A stretch of DNA of 64,000 nucleotides from Mariniflexile sp. TRM1-10 (GCF_003425985.1 NZ_CP022985.1:2083501-2147500); one strand, 5' to 3'. Positions 19,206 to 26,709 are shown, counted from the stretch's first letter. Numbers and translations: made by a program. Notes: generated from the letters alone by a model not told the origin.

Positions 19206-19538
19206 TTATTTTCCTAACATCAATAATTCATTGCATACCACTTCGGTAACATAGCGTTTGTTGCCATCTTTATCATCATAACTACGTGATGTTAATTTGC
19301 CTTCAATAGCAACTTCTTTTCCTTTAGTTACATATTTTTCAATTATTTGGGCTGTTTTTCCCCAAGCAACAATGTTGTGCCATTGTGTGTCCGTGATTTT
19401 TTCACCTTTCGTATTGGTGTAGCTTTCGTTTGTTGCAATAGCAAATTTTGCTAGTGTTTTTCCAGATTCTAAATTGATGATTTCTGGATCGTTTCCTAAG
19501 TTGCCAATCAACTGTACTTTGTTTCTAAGTGTGCTCAT
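19206..19538 (-). CDS. ssb: Short single-stranded DNA-binding protein
   Basis: A 110-residue OB-fold SSB (MSTLRNKVQLIGNLGNDPE..., TQWHNIVAWGKTAQIIEKYVTKGK, IEGKLTSRSYDDKDG). The acidic C-terminal tail that recruits partner proteins in canonical SSB (DDDIPF type) is absent; the protein ends right after the OB fold. This is the short paralogue frequent in Flavobacteria rather than a truncated main SSB. It marks the left border of the accessory island. Confidence 0.9.
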   Translation of the reverse strand: MSTLRNKVQLIGNLGNDPEIINLESGKTLAKFAIATNESYTNTKGEKITDTQWHNIVAWGKTAQIIEKYVTKGKEVAIEGKLTSRSYDDKDGNKRYVTEVVCNELLMLGK

Positions 19539-19932
19539 AATTTTAATTTTTAATTGTTAAACAGTTAATACTATCGAGTTCTGATGTTTCGACATGGCAA
19601 AGATGTTATTGTTGGAAAAATATAATCGGTTAGTAAACATTTGTGTTCGTTTGTAAATGTTTGTAGTCGTTTAAATCGCTTTAAATGATTGGTAACAGAG
19701 CATCTATATACAAAAAGGGACAAACGAATATGTTAATTTAATAAAGCAAGAAAAACGCTTTTTTTTGGGAAGCCAGACCTTTAATCCACGATTAGCACCT
19801 ACTTATTCAGAATGCCAGAGCGTGAGCATCTTGCCGAATAAATCAGACCAAAGGTAATTCAATCAAATAACGTGTCGCACTAGTTAATGTTATCTCTTGG
19901 AGCTTAACTCTAACTTACGGTCAATACCGATG
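19539..19932. other. Spacer at left border of the accessory island, with nested inverted repeats
   Basis: Nearly 400 bp without a supported ORF. Next to ssb there is a TTTGT/CGTTT-rich stretch (19637-19675). At 19777-19855 two inverted repeats are nested: ACCTTT/AAAGGT outside and TTATTC/GAATAA inside, around a GC-richer loop. This could be the folded remnant of a mobile element or an RNA. I recognise no known family. Confidence 0.3.
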
Positions 19933-20052
19933 CTATTTTTTGTCCTTTGGCTTCTTTACGGAAGCTTTTAGAACATCGTCCAAAGTGCCTTTGATAATCA
20001 AGGGCTTTTCTTTAGGTTTTTTATTGTCTTTTGGATTTTTGTCCTTGTTCAT
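19933..20052 (-). CDS. 39-residue small protein with GTLDDVLKASV motif
   Basis: The minus-strand frame encodes MNKDKNPKDNKKPKEKPL, then IIKGTLDDVLKASVKKPKDKK and a stop. Its start overlaps the end of the SecB-like gene by about 32 nt in another frame, as expected for a translationally coupled last gene of an operon. It is very Lys/Asp rich around a short hydrophobic G-[TS]-x-D-D-V-L-K-A-S-V core. I recall small Bacteroidetes proteins with such a core at the ends of toxin-antitoxin or phage operons, but I cannot name a family. It could be an antitoxin or adaptor; the function is unknown. Confidence 0.55.
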   Translation of the reverse strand: MNKDKNPKDNKKPKEKPLIIKGTLDDVLKASVKKPKDKK

Positions 20053-20467
20053 TTATACTTACGGTTTGAGTTTTAAGTAAATCGCCCATTTTAGTAAAAT
20101 TAAGCAATCCTAACATTAAAACACCCGTGTTCGCTTGTAATGTTAGATTACTTATAAAAGCTCGGATATATGGAAAAACAATAGCAATTGAGTTGCTATA
20201 GAAATAATCTGGAATATCTTTAATATCTAGACCTTTTGAAAATTCATATATAGCAAAACTATTAATTCTAACGACAGGATTATTGTTGCCTTCTTCAAAA
20301 CCTGTAAATTCAATATTTAATTGAAATACCCCTAATTCTTTATTATATTCTCCGCTAGGATTAAAGTCTATTTTTAATTCAGATTCTTTCTTCTTTGAAG
20401 ATTCATAAGAAAAACTGGGTACTTTAAATGTCTTAAAGCTAAAAGACGCTTTTTTTACTTCTGCCAT
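20021..20467 (-). CDS. SecB-like chaperone
   Basis: A 148-residue protein with the SecB fold. The N-terminal strand region KIDFNPSGEYNKELGVFQLNIEFTG is followed by the SecB signature helix IVFPYIRAFISNLTLQANTG and the LLNFTKMGDLL end, which align with LFPYARECI...LAPVNFDALF of E. coli SecB. Main SecB is generally absent from Bacteroidetes; SecB-like proteins in such genomes are mostly partners in toxin-antitoxin-chaperone (TAC) systems, where they fold the antitoxin. It is the third gene of a four-gene operon (HEPN, acidic protein, SecB-like, 39-residue ORF), 9 nt after the preceding gene. The role in protecting an antitoxin is inference. Confidence 0.82.
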   Translation of the reverse strand: MAEVKKASFSFKTFKVPSFSYESSKKKESELKIDFNPSGEYNKELGVFQLNIEFTGFEEGNNNPVVRINSFAIYEFSKGLDIKDIPDYFYSNSIAIVFPYIRAFISNLTLQANTGVLMLGLLNFTKMGDLLKTQTVSINEQGQKSKRQ

Positions 20468-20476
20468 ACGACAAAA

Positions 20477-20986
20477 TTAAACAAAAAAAAGCTCCAATTT
20501 ATGTTTGGAGCTTTTTTTATTTTTCTTTGACCACCAAGGTTTAGGAGGTGGTATTTTAATTTCAATTTCATTTTCAATTTCTTCTATATCTATAAAATCT
20601 AAGCTTTCAAATGAATAACACTTTGCTCCAACTATTTGAGTTGTATTCATATCTTCAAAGAAAATTTCATCTAAGAAAGGCGTATTGAATGCAACTTCAA
20701 ATTCTCTTATATCAATGGCTTTTAATATTAAAATAGGTTTTTCTATTTCTATTAATTCATTGTCAGATATAAAAATAATTTCTTCGGTTGGAAATAATTC
20801 TTCAAATTCATCTTCTAAAGATAGCTGAGAAGCCACATAAAATGTGTCAGTTTCAAAAAATTCTTTAGGTCTTACATCTATTATATGTGTGTTTAGATAT
20901 TTTTTATATTCATATTTTATATCTAAAAATTCACAATTAGCGTGCAATTCTTTGAGTTTTTTGATTAAATAATCTATCGAAGTCAT
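20477..20986 (-). CDS. Acidic protein of unknown function in HEPN/SecB-like operon
   Basis: I do not recognise this 169-residue protein. It is strongly acidic through the middle (EDEFEELFPTEEIIF, IDIEEIENEIEIKI) and ends in a basic, Pro/Trp-rich tail (IPPPKPWWSKKNKKSSKHK). There is no signal peptide or membrane segment. Its ATG follows the HEPN gene's stop codon without any gap (TAAATG), and the SecB-like gene starts 9 nt after its stop, so the three are tightly coupled. An acidic, possibly unstable protein between a HEPN toxin candidate and a chaperone is a good antitoxin candidate, with the exposed hydrophobic tail as a possible chaperone-addiction segment. This is inference only. Confidence 0.7.
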   Translation of the reverse strand: MTSIDYLIKKLKELHANCEFLDIKYEYKKYLNTHIIDVRPKEFFETDTFYVASQLSLEDEFEELFPTEEIIFISDNELIEIEKPILILKAIDIREFEVAFNTPFLDEIFFEDMNTTQIVGAKCYSFESLDFIDIEEIENEIEIKIPPPKPWWSKKNKKSSKHKLELFFV

Positions 20987-21463
20987 TTATATTTTTTTAT
21001 TAATCAAGTTTATTATTTCGTGGCTTAGCCTTAAAGCTTCTGTGCTTTTGGGTTCATTTATCTGGTCGTTGTGATAATCTGACATAACCCTAAATAATTT
21101 TAATTTCTTAATCTTGTCTCTAACGTTTTTAGTGTATATCAAATCGGATTTTTTGCTAATTTCTTTGATTATTAAATCTATTGGGTATTTATTGGAATAA
21201 AGTGTAGGTACACCATCTTGCTTAGAATTTGCAATATCATTATCCATTATTTCATAAGTAATGCCTATTGAATTAAGCTTTGACATAATATGTTGAAAAC
21301 ACCCATAATATGAACAATGTACGCTTGGCGCATAATATTGATGCTCATTTATTAATTCTTTTGCGGCTTCCAAATTGAATACCGATTTAGATTTTATATA
21401 GTCCAATAAATGATATTTTCTTATTAGAAGTTTACAAATATATCTAAAAGAAACAATATCCAT
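20987..21463 (-). CDS. HEPN-domain protein, candidate RNase toxin
   Basis: A 158-residue, helix-rich protein from the ATG at 21463 (the frame is open to a TTG at 21502). The C-terminal half has the HEPN nuclease motif R-x5-H: R125 to H131 in LKLFRVMSDYHND, preceded by a Lys-rich helix and followed by a long helix (TEALRLSHEIINLINKKI). HEPN proteins of this form are metal-independent RNases in toxin-antitoxin, abortive infection and CRISPR accessory systems. It is the first gene of the operon with the acidic protein and the SecB-like chaperone. The N-terminal KSVFNLEAAKELINEHQYYAPSVHCSYYGC helix region also fits the HEPN bundle. Catalytic activity is untested. Confidence 0.7.
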   Translation of the reverse strand: MDIVSFRYICKLLIRKYHLLDYIKSKSVFNLEAAKELINEHQYYAPSVHCSYYGCFQHIMSKLNSIGITYEIMDNDIANSKQDGVPTLYSNKYPIDLIIKEISKKSDLIYTKNVRDKIKKLKLFRVMSDYHNDQINEPKSTEALRLSHEIINLINKKI

Positions 21464-21556
21464 ACATAAAATGCCGTAAAAACGGACGAGATATTGTATC
21501 AATTTATCACTTATTACGTAATATACGATAAAATATAGGAAATTGATGTTAAATTA

Positions 21557-22495
21557 TCAAGATTTTAACGTTAGTCTTTTATAACTCAAAGAACTTTCAC
21601 TATCCAATAAAAATTTCTCAAACCTTTGTTGGTTTGTCAAAGAACGTGTGTTGAAACGTGCGCTGTATTCATCTAAATAACGCTCTAAATGTTTGTCGCT
21701 TACTTGGTGGTAGATACCGTAAAGACCACGTTTAAGAACGCTCCAAAAGTTTTCGATTGTGTTCGTGTGAACATTGCCCTCTACATAGATATTGATTCCA
21801 TGTTGAACGTTATCATGTGTATAGAACTTTTTTAAGTGGTTATATACTGGTGCTTCATCCGAATAGATTGTAGAGCCTTGCTGAACGTGTTTGGAAATGA
21901 ATGAACCTATGTTGTTTAAATCGGCACTTGGAACGTGTTTAAGAACCACTTGCCCGTTACGCTCTATGATACCTACTACCATTTTTTTAGGCACATACGG
22001 TTTACCCTCGTTAGTCAAAGTATTATCTATAACCGAGCGTTTTTTACCGTGATGCTTAAATTTGTTCTTTCCACCGATATAGGTTTCATCAACTTCTACC
22101 ATATTATCGTTACCCAATAATTTAGGCTCTTTAACTTTCAGCATTTCTCTTATACGGTGCAATACAAACCAAGCGGTTTTTTGTGTAATTCCTAAGTCCG
22201 ATGCTAATTGAACAGAACTAATTCCCTTTTTATGGTTGGTAGCCAAGAATATAGCAGCGAACCATATTCTTAAAGATATTTTAGAGTTTTCAAAGATAGT
22301 ACCAACCTTAACGGTAAACTTTTTGTAACATTCGTTGTTTGCACATTTATAGCCCCTTGTGGTTTTGTAAACTCTCTCACTACCACAATGAGGGCAAACA
22401 GGATAACCATTCCAACGAACCAATTCATAATATTCTATGCAAGTCGCTTCTTCTTTGAAGTGGTCTAAAAGCTGTGGTAGTGATTTAAAATTCAT
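21557..22495 (-). CDS. IS1595-family (ISXO2-like) transposase, intact
   Basis: A 312-residue transposase with an N-terminal zinc ribbon (CPHCGSERV...YKCANNEC, about 34-56), a helix-turn-helix (GISSVQLASDLGITQKTAWFVLHRIREML) and the ISXO2 DDE/N domain: VEVDETYIGGK with the first Asp/Glu, STIYSDEAPVYNHL with the second Asp, and NTIENFWSVLKRG with the Asn/Glu. All parts are complete, so the element may be mobile. It lies immediately upstream of the HEPN operon in the same orientation, so read-through from the transposase promoter could feed that operon. Terminal inverted repeats could not be delimited by eye. Confidence 0.92.
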   Translation of the reverse strand: MNFKSLPQLLDHFKEEATCIEYYELVRWNGYPVCPHCGSERVYKTTRGYKCANNECYKKFTVKVGTIFENSKISLRIWFAAIFLATNHKKGISSVQLASDLGITQKTAWFVLHRIREMLKVKEPKLLGNDNMVEVDETYIGGKNKFKHHGKKRSVIDNTLTNEGKPYVPKKMVVGIIERNGQVVLKHVPSADLNNIGSFISKHVQQGSTIYSDEAPVYNHLKKFYTHDNVQHGINIYVEGNVHTNTIENFWSVLKRGLYGIYHQVSDKHLERYLDEYSARFNTRSLTNQQRFEKFLLDSESSLSYKRLTLKS

Positions 22496-22515
22496 GGTTT
22501 CTAATTTTATATATA

Positions 22516-22547
22516 CAAATATAATCGGTTATTTTGATATATACAAA
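22516..22547 (-). promoter_or_regulatory. Promoter of IS1595 transposase
   Basis: On the minus strand TTTG at 22544-22547 is followed after 20 nt by TATATTTG (22523-22516), a perfect flavobacterial -7 box, about 20 nt before the transposase ATG. The same sequence lies in a partly conserved 28-bp direct repeat (22513-22540 and 22553-22580). Confidence 0.55.
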
Positions 22548-22600
22548 TAAATTATACAAAAATATTCGGTTTATTTGATATTTATTGCTAATTTTAGCCC

Positions 22601-22807
22601 ATGACTACATATAAAGAGCGTATAAAGGATAAAACAAACTTCGTCTTGATTAAAAATGACGTAGTATTAGGTACGTTTGGAAACCTAAAAAAGATTACGG
22701 ATTTTGTTGAAGATGAAAACTTTCCGAGTTATTGGACTTTAGTCCGTAAAGATGAATATCCTATCGAGTTTGAAGATTATAGGATTTTTAAGGTTAAGCA
22801 TTATTAA
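22601..22807 (+). CDS. Small protein of unknown function
   Basis: A 68-residue ORF diverging from the IS1595 transposase and converging on the PIN gene, with only 2 nt between their ends. The composition is normal for a small soluble protein (YKERIKDKTNFVLIKNDVVLGTFGNLKKITDFVED, then SYWTLVRKDEYPIEFEDYRIFKVKHY). The pattern of a short beta strand, a Lys-rich helix and Phe/Tyr-rich strands looks like a real folded domain. I recognise no family. It is the only plus-strand gene in this part of the island. Confidence 0.55.
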   Translation: MTTYKERIKDKTNFVLIKNDVVLGTFGNLKKITDFVEDENFPSYWTLVRKDEYPIEFEDYRIFKVKHY

Positions 22808-22809
22808 TA

Positions 22810-23418
22810 TTATGGTATGACTTCTATTCCTTCGTATTCATCATCATTGTCGTTATCATTTGTTTGTTCAAAAATACTAGTCTGAGCAGGGTCTTTTGAT
22901 TTTTTACTATGAAATTTCTCGTTTTTTTCTTCCTCTGCTTTTAAAACATCTACATAATCTAGATTGTAAATAAGTATTTGGTGGTCTGCAAAATGCTCGA
23001 AATCTTTTAAATTGTGTGAAAAAACAGCATCGCATCCACTAGAAATAGCGACTGCGCAGATGTTATAATCATTTATCATTAAACATTTAGGAATGTTATT
23101 TTCAGTAGCGTAACTTTTAGCGTTTGTTTTAGATAATTTAAGCCTTAACTCTGTAAATTTCCTAGCTGAAACAATATCATGTTGAGCTATTTCAAAATTA
23201 GATGATATGTAATCAAAATAGCCCTCTCTTTCATCCTCGTCTTCAATATTTCCTAATAATTCTCCAACAACCAAGCTAGGTATTACAATTAAAATATTGT
23301 TCTTTTCAAAATAATTAAACAAGTAGTCTGCTTTTTCTAAATATTCTTCTTGTCCTTTTGTACATTGTTTTTTAATGTACCAAACGAGCATATTTGTATC
23401 TACGCAGACTTTCTTCAT
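22810..23418 (-). CDS. PIN-domain nuclease, candidate toxin
   Basis: A 202-residue protein whose first 145 residues are a PIN domain of the VapC type. The acidic metal-binding residues are visible as D7 in VCVDTNMLVWYI, E53 in VVGELLGN, D117 in MINDYNICAVA and D139 in HNLKDFEHF. PIN domains are Mg-dependent RNases, often toxins. The C-terminal 50 residues are an acidic, disordered tail (NDNDNDDEYEG). The gene starts 4 nt after the stop of the 252-residue gene, so the two form an operon. It is longer than most VapC (about 130-150) because of the tail. Confidence 0.82.
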   Translation of the reverse strand: MKKVCVDTNMLVWYIKKQCTKGQEEYLEKADYLFNYFEKNNILIVIPSLVVGELLGNIEDEDEREGYFDYISSNFEIAQHDIVSARKFTELRLKLSKTNAKSYATENNIPKCLMINDYNICAVAISSGCDAVFSHNLKDFEHFADHQILIYNLDYVDVLKAEEEKNEKFHSKKSKDPAQTSIFEQTNDNDNDDEYEGIEVIP

Positions 23419-23422
23419 ATAA

Positions 23423-24181
23423 TTAACCTCTTAATGATGTAATGTAATCGTCGGGATTATCGATATTTATCCAATATTTACTAAGTAGGTTACTAAGTCC
23501 TTTCAATTTTTCGGTAAGGGGTAAATCTGAAATAACTACAAATGATTTGGCTTTTATTTCAACTAATTCGTTGTTTTCTTTCTTCCATTTACCAATTCCT
23601 TTTATTCCAATTCTATTATAAAGATTTGGGGATAATTCTTTAGCGTTTTTACTTGAAGTTTCTACAGAAATATAATTTCCGTTATCTATTTGAATCCTTA
23701 CTCTAGGCTTAGAACCGCCTATTCTAATAATTTTTCCATATATAGTTGTTTCTCCTTTGAAGTATAAAGAATCGGTTATTTTAATATCGCTATCTACCGT
23801 TATTTCTGCTGTTTCAACTCCCTCAATTCCATTTAGTATGGCTTTACATTTATATTTATTGACAAATGATTGAAAAACCATAAGATTTTCAATTGTTTCG
23901 TAAGGAAGTCTATTAACTCTATTTTGCTTAATTGCTGTATTTATTTCATTCGCAGCTTCCTTTATTTGTATTGTGTGAGGCTCTGCTTCAATAGTTAAGC
24001 TTTCGTGTTTCACATTAACTACACTAATAAAATCAATTCCTTTTCTTGCAGGATTGATTTTATTAGCAACAGACAAAAGAGCATTTTCATAAGACGCAAC
24101 AATCTTAGCGAACTCATTAGCAGTCACCTTAGATGGGTCTATTTCATTCCCCGTAAACTTTATTTTAAGCCTCTCAGACAA
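23423..24181 (-). CDS. Protein of unknown function paired with PIN nuclease
   Basis: I do not recognise this 252-residue protein. It begins MSERLKIKFTGNEIDPSKVTANEFAKIVASYENAL, a strand followed by a helix, and has a middle beta-rich part (SLYFKGETTIYGKIIRIGGSKPRVRIQIDN) that looks like a small barrel. It has no membrane segment and no DNA-binding helix-turn-helix that I can see. Being the upstream gene of a two-gene operon with a PIN nuclease, in the antitoxin position, it may be the antitoxin or a target-recognition partner. If so, it is much larger than known VapB antitoxins. Confidence 0.7.
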   Translation of the reverse strand: MSERLKIKFTGNEIDPSKVTANEFAKIVASYENALLSVANKINPARKGIDFISVVNVKHESLTIEAEPHTIQIKEAANEINTAIKQNRVNRLPYETIENLMVFQSFVNKYKCKAILNGIEGVETAEITVDSDIKITDSLYFKGETTIYGKIIRIGGSKPRVRIQIDNGNYISVETSSKNAKELSPNLYNRIGIKGIGKWKKENNELVEIKAKSFVVISDLPLTEKLKGLSNLLSKYWINIDNPDDYITSLRG

Positions 24182-24451
24182 TGCGTTTTAAGTTATTATA
24201 GTTTAACAAATATAAATAAAAGATATTTAGAAAAATTAATATTATTTTCATATAGTGTTCTTAATTGAATTTATTATTATAATATATACGATGCTATTCA
24301 ATAAAAAAGGCAAACGATGTAACTATTGATATGGTAATTATACAAATAGAGTAAAATATGGTCGGTGATATTCTTATGGGTGTGTTCGGGATTTATTTGT
24401 TGTGTGGTTATTTGCATAAAAAACAAATATTTAGTGTCAAAACGTTCTAAT
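24182..24451. other. Spacer with IS-like 17-bp sequence
   Basis: About 270 bp, very AT-rich, without a convincing ORF. At 24421-24437 it holds the sequence AAACAAATATTTAGTGT, which recurs exactly at 27230-27246 just upstream of the decayed IS1595 transposase. It may therefore be the left-over end of another IS copy. Confidence 0.35.
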
Positions 24452-25117
24452 TTAAGGAAAAAATAATTTTTTCTCAATAAAAAAGTTTGATAAGGGCAAC
24501 TTATTAAAGAGGTTATAAGCTTCGCAATCATTATTTTCATACCTTCTCCATACCCAATTAGAATACCAATCTGCAAACCAAATCATTTTATTGTTGTAGC
24601 TATTTATAAACTCACAGTCTATATCAATATTGCAGCCATCATCCCCCCAGACCACTGTTTTTATGTAATCAGGGAAACTTTGACCATGACTTACTTTTAT
24701 TGTTCTTTGGTCAATAAAAATCTTAGCGCAATCACAATTCAATATTTGTTGCCTAACCAATAATGATAAAACATAATTATAAAATATGTTTTTATCTTTT
24801 CTTAAGGCTTCATTTACTTTCGGCTTATAAACCGTAATTGTTATTATTTTAAAGCTTGGTGCTTTTGATTTAATCTTGTTTAATTGAGAGGTTATAAATT
24901 TGCAATGATCAGAACTAAAGCTAGCTCCTTTTTTTTCAATGCCATTTTTCAAACCATATTTACTGTACATTTCAAGAATGAAACGGACTATGTGTTTTTC
25001 GTGTTCTTCTTCCACAATAAAACCAGAAATAGTCAAATATCTGCTAGAGCCACCTTTTCTTATGGGTTTGTCAAATGTCCAACCCAAATCTCCGCTTTCG
25101 TCTAAATAGAAGTTCAT
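24452..25117 (-). CDS. DUF3800 protein
   Basis: A 221-residue protein with the DUF3800 signature FYLDESGDLG at its N-terminus (D6, E7). It also has a second acidic residue in KIFIDQRT (D136) and the C-terminal helix MIWFADWYSNWVWRRYE (D183). The set of acidic residues suggests an RNase H-like metal-dependent nuclease fold. DUF3800 genes are common in defence islands and near mobile elements, but I know of no proven function. A hairpin followed by seven T sits directly upstream of the start codon on the same strand (25125-25144), which could limit read-through into the gene. Confidence 0.85.
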   Translation of the reverse strand: MNFYLDESGDLGWTFDKPIRKGGSSRYLTISGFIVEEEHEKHIVRFILEMYSKYGLKNGIEKKGASFSSDHCKFITSQLNKIKSKAPSFKIITITVYKPKVNEALRKDKNIFYNYVLSLLVRQQILNCDCAKIFIDQRTIKVSHGQSFPDYIKTVVWGDDGCNIDIDCEFINSYNNKMIWFADWYSNWVWRRYENNDCEAYNLFNKLPLSNFFIEKKLFFP

Positions 25118-25124
25118 AAAAAAA

Positions 25125-25144
25125 GAGCCTAAATTAATAGGCTC
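25125..25144 (-). terminator. Terminator hairpin directly before the DUF3800 start codon
   Basis: On the minus strand GAGCCTA / TAGGCTC with a 6-nt loop is followed by seven T, and then, within a few nt, by the DUF3800 ATG. A terminator in this place acts on transcripts coming from 25150-25535, where no protein gene is visible. Such transcripts could be a small RNA, or the hairpin could be an attenuator. Confidence 0.65.
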
Positions 25145-25535
25145 TAAAATATTTTTAAAAAACAGACCCTAAGGGTGGTGTATTTATAATACACTTATGG
25201 TAGATGTCTCACAACCACACTTTGCTTAGGAGTGTTACCTGTTTACTATACAAAAGTACAAATAAATTACTAATGTTGACGGCATAATTAACATTTAATT
25301 TTTAAAAGGCATTTATTTCCTTGATAATCTTGATTTATTTTTTGATTTTGAGCTTGTCCCATAATGTATATAGATGCCGGTAACAGGGGTGTATAAATAT
25401 GTTGCAGAAATATAAAAATTGTATATAGCTGCCTCTTCAATGTATAGGGATAGGAGTTTGTTACACTTGTTAATGATACTCCTTTCTTTTATAGCGATAA
25501 CTCCTTAACTAAACAGCCAATACTGAGGGTAAAAT
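25145..25535 (-). other. Non-coding stretch with hairpins, possible small RNA
   Basis: About 390 bp without ORF. Near 25165-25200 there are consecutive palindromes: ACCC-TTA-GGGT and GTGTAT-TATAA-ATACAC (minus-strand sense), next to GGTTGTGAGACATC. With the terminator at 25125-25144 this could be a minus-strand small RNA of about 100-120 nt. Only one copy was found, so it is not a CRISPR array. Confidence 0.35.
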
Positions 25536-26651
25536 TTATTTTTCGTCTTTAGGATTGTAATTTAACCCTTGTTTTAGTTTTTGGTTGAATTCTGAAAAGG
25601 GTTCTTGAATTTCAATTTTTTTTTCACTTGGTAATTCACCCTTTTTGACGCCTTCAACCATTTTATCAAAGTCAGATTTATATTCTTTATCCTGGATTAC
25701 CCTGAATTTTTCAAATTCTTTTTCAGCAAATGTTTCAGCAACATTTGCTCTCATTTTCCCAGCATCATTTAAAATATCGTAGTCATTAAATGTTAAAAAA
25801 GCGTCTAATTTGCCCACCCAATCTTTCATATTCATTATTTTACCTCTACTGGCTTGGTTTTCTGCATAATCTAGATACATAGTAACAATCCTGTTTAATT
25901 CAGATATTTCTTCTTGGGATAAATAATTTTTTGCAACGCCGACATCTGACTTTAGTATTTTGCCTCCTTTTTTTTCATTTTTCCAACTTGTTAATCCCAT
26001 GTGAGGTTTTTTGGAACTTGCTCTTAGTTTTATGATTTCTGATGCTGTATGGTTAGTAATGGCATACTCTAGCTTGTTTTGTACTGTTGCGAAGAAAGTT
26101 TGTGTAATTGGAGCTTTGGGATCATAATCAATTGCAGTGGCATAGATATCCGTAATTTTTTGATAAAAACGTCTTTCAGAAGCACGTATTTCTCTAATAC
26201 GCTCAATTAATTCATCAAAATAATCTTTGTCAAATAAGTTTTTCCCTTGTTTTAATCTGTTGTCATCAAGCACAAAACCCTTTACAAGATAACTTTTTAA
26301 AATACTGTTAGCCCAAATTCTAAACATGGTGGCTTTTTGTGAACTAACCCTATAGCCAACTGAAATTATAGCATCAAGATTATAAAACTCAATATTTCTT
26401 TGAACATTTCGACCACCTTCTTTTTGAACTGTCAAGATTTCCTTGACAGTTGAAAATTTATTTAATTCACCCTCTTTGTATATGTTGTTTAAGTGAAGGC
26501 TGATATTTTGTTTGGTAGTGTCAAATATTTCAGCCATGCTATTTTGAGAAACCCAAACCGTTTCGTTCTTATCGTCTAATATTACTTGGATATTGGTTGT
26601 GCCATTATCCGATGAATAAAACATGAAGTTTGTGTTTTCTAAACTATACAT
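25536..26651 (-). CDS. RhuM family protein
   Basis: A 371-residue protein of the RhuM family (COG3943), named after a Salmonella pathogenicity-island gene. The N-terminal part contains the family core: VWVSQNSMAEIFDTTKQNISLHLNNIYKEGELN, a helix-turn-helix-like segment, then NIEFYNLDAIISVGYRVSSQKATMFRIWANSILKSYLVKGF. The rest is helical. Family members are scattered in mobile and defence islands and sometimes pair with Fic/Doc toxins. Their biochemical role is unknown; the HTH suggests DNA binding. A perfect TACCTTTG -7 box lies about 40 nt upstream. Confidence 0.88.
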   Translation of the reverse strand: MYSLENTNFMFYSSDNGTTNIQVILDDKNETVWVSQNSMAEIFDTTKQNISLHLNNIYKEGELNKFSTVKEILTVQKEGGRNVQRNIEFYNLDAIISVGYRVSSQKATMFRIWANSILKSYLVKGFVLDDNRLKQGKNLFDKDYFDELIERIREIRASERRFYQKITDIYATAIDYDPKAPITQTFFATVQNKLEYAITNHTASEIIKLRASSKKPHMGLTSWKNEKKGGKILKSDVGVAKNYLSQEEISELNRIVTMYLDYAENQASRGKIMNMKDWVGKLDAFLTFNDYDILNDAGKMRANVAETFAEKEFEKFRVIQDKEYKSDFDKMVEGVKKGELPSEKKIEIQEPFSEFNQKLKQGLNYNPKDEK

Positions 26652-26690
26652 TTATTAATTCTTTAAAGTTGCTTTATTCTCGATGTAAGA

Positions 26691-26698
26691 CAAAGGTA
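26691..26698 (-). promoter_or_regulatory. -7 box of RhuM gene
   Basis: TACCTTTG on the minus strand matches the TAnnTTTG consensus and lies about 40 nt before the ATG. No convincing -33 TTG was found. Confidence 0.5.
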
Positions 26699-26709
26699 AA
26701 TTAAATCTT

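Noticed and set aside
19206..19538. Truncated main SSB
   Set aside because: The OB fold is complete and the ending GK after the last strand is typical for short flavobacterial SSB paralogues, so it is not a truncation.
24298..24576. 92-codon ORF overlapping the DUF3800 gene
   Set aside because: Runs in another frame of a well supported gene and has no recognisable domain.
25160..25240. CRISPR repeat or tracr-like sequence (GTTGTGAG..., palindromes)
   Set aside because: Only a single copy is present, there are no spacers, and no cas gene lies in the window.
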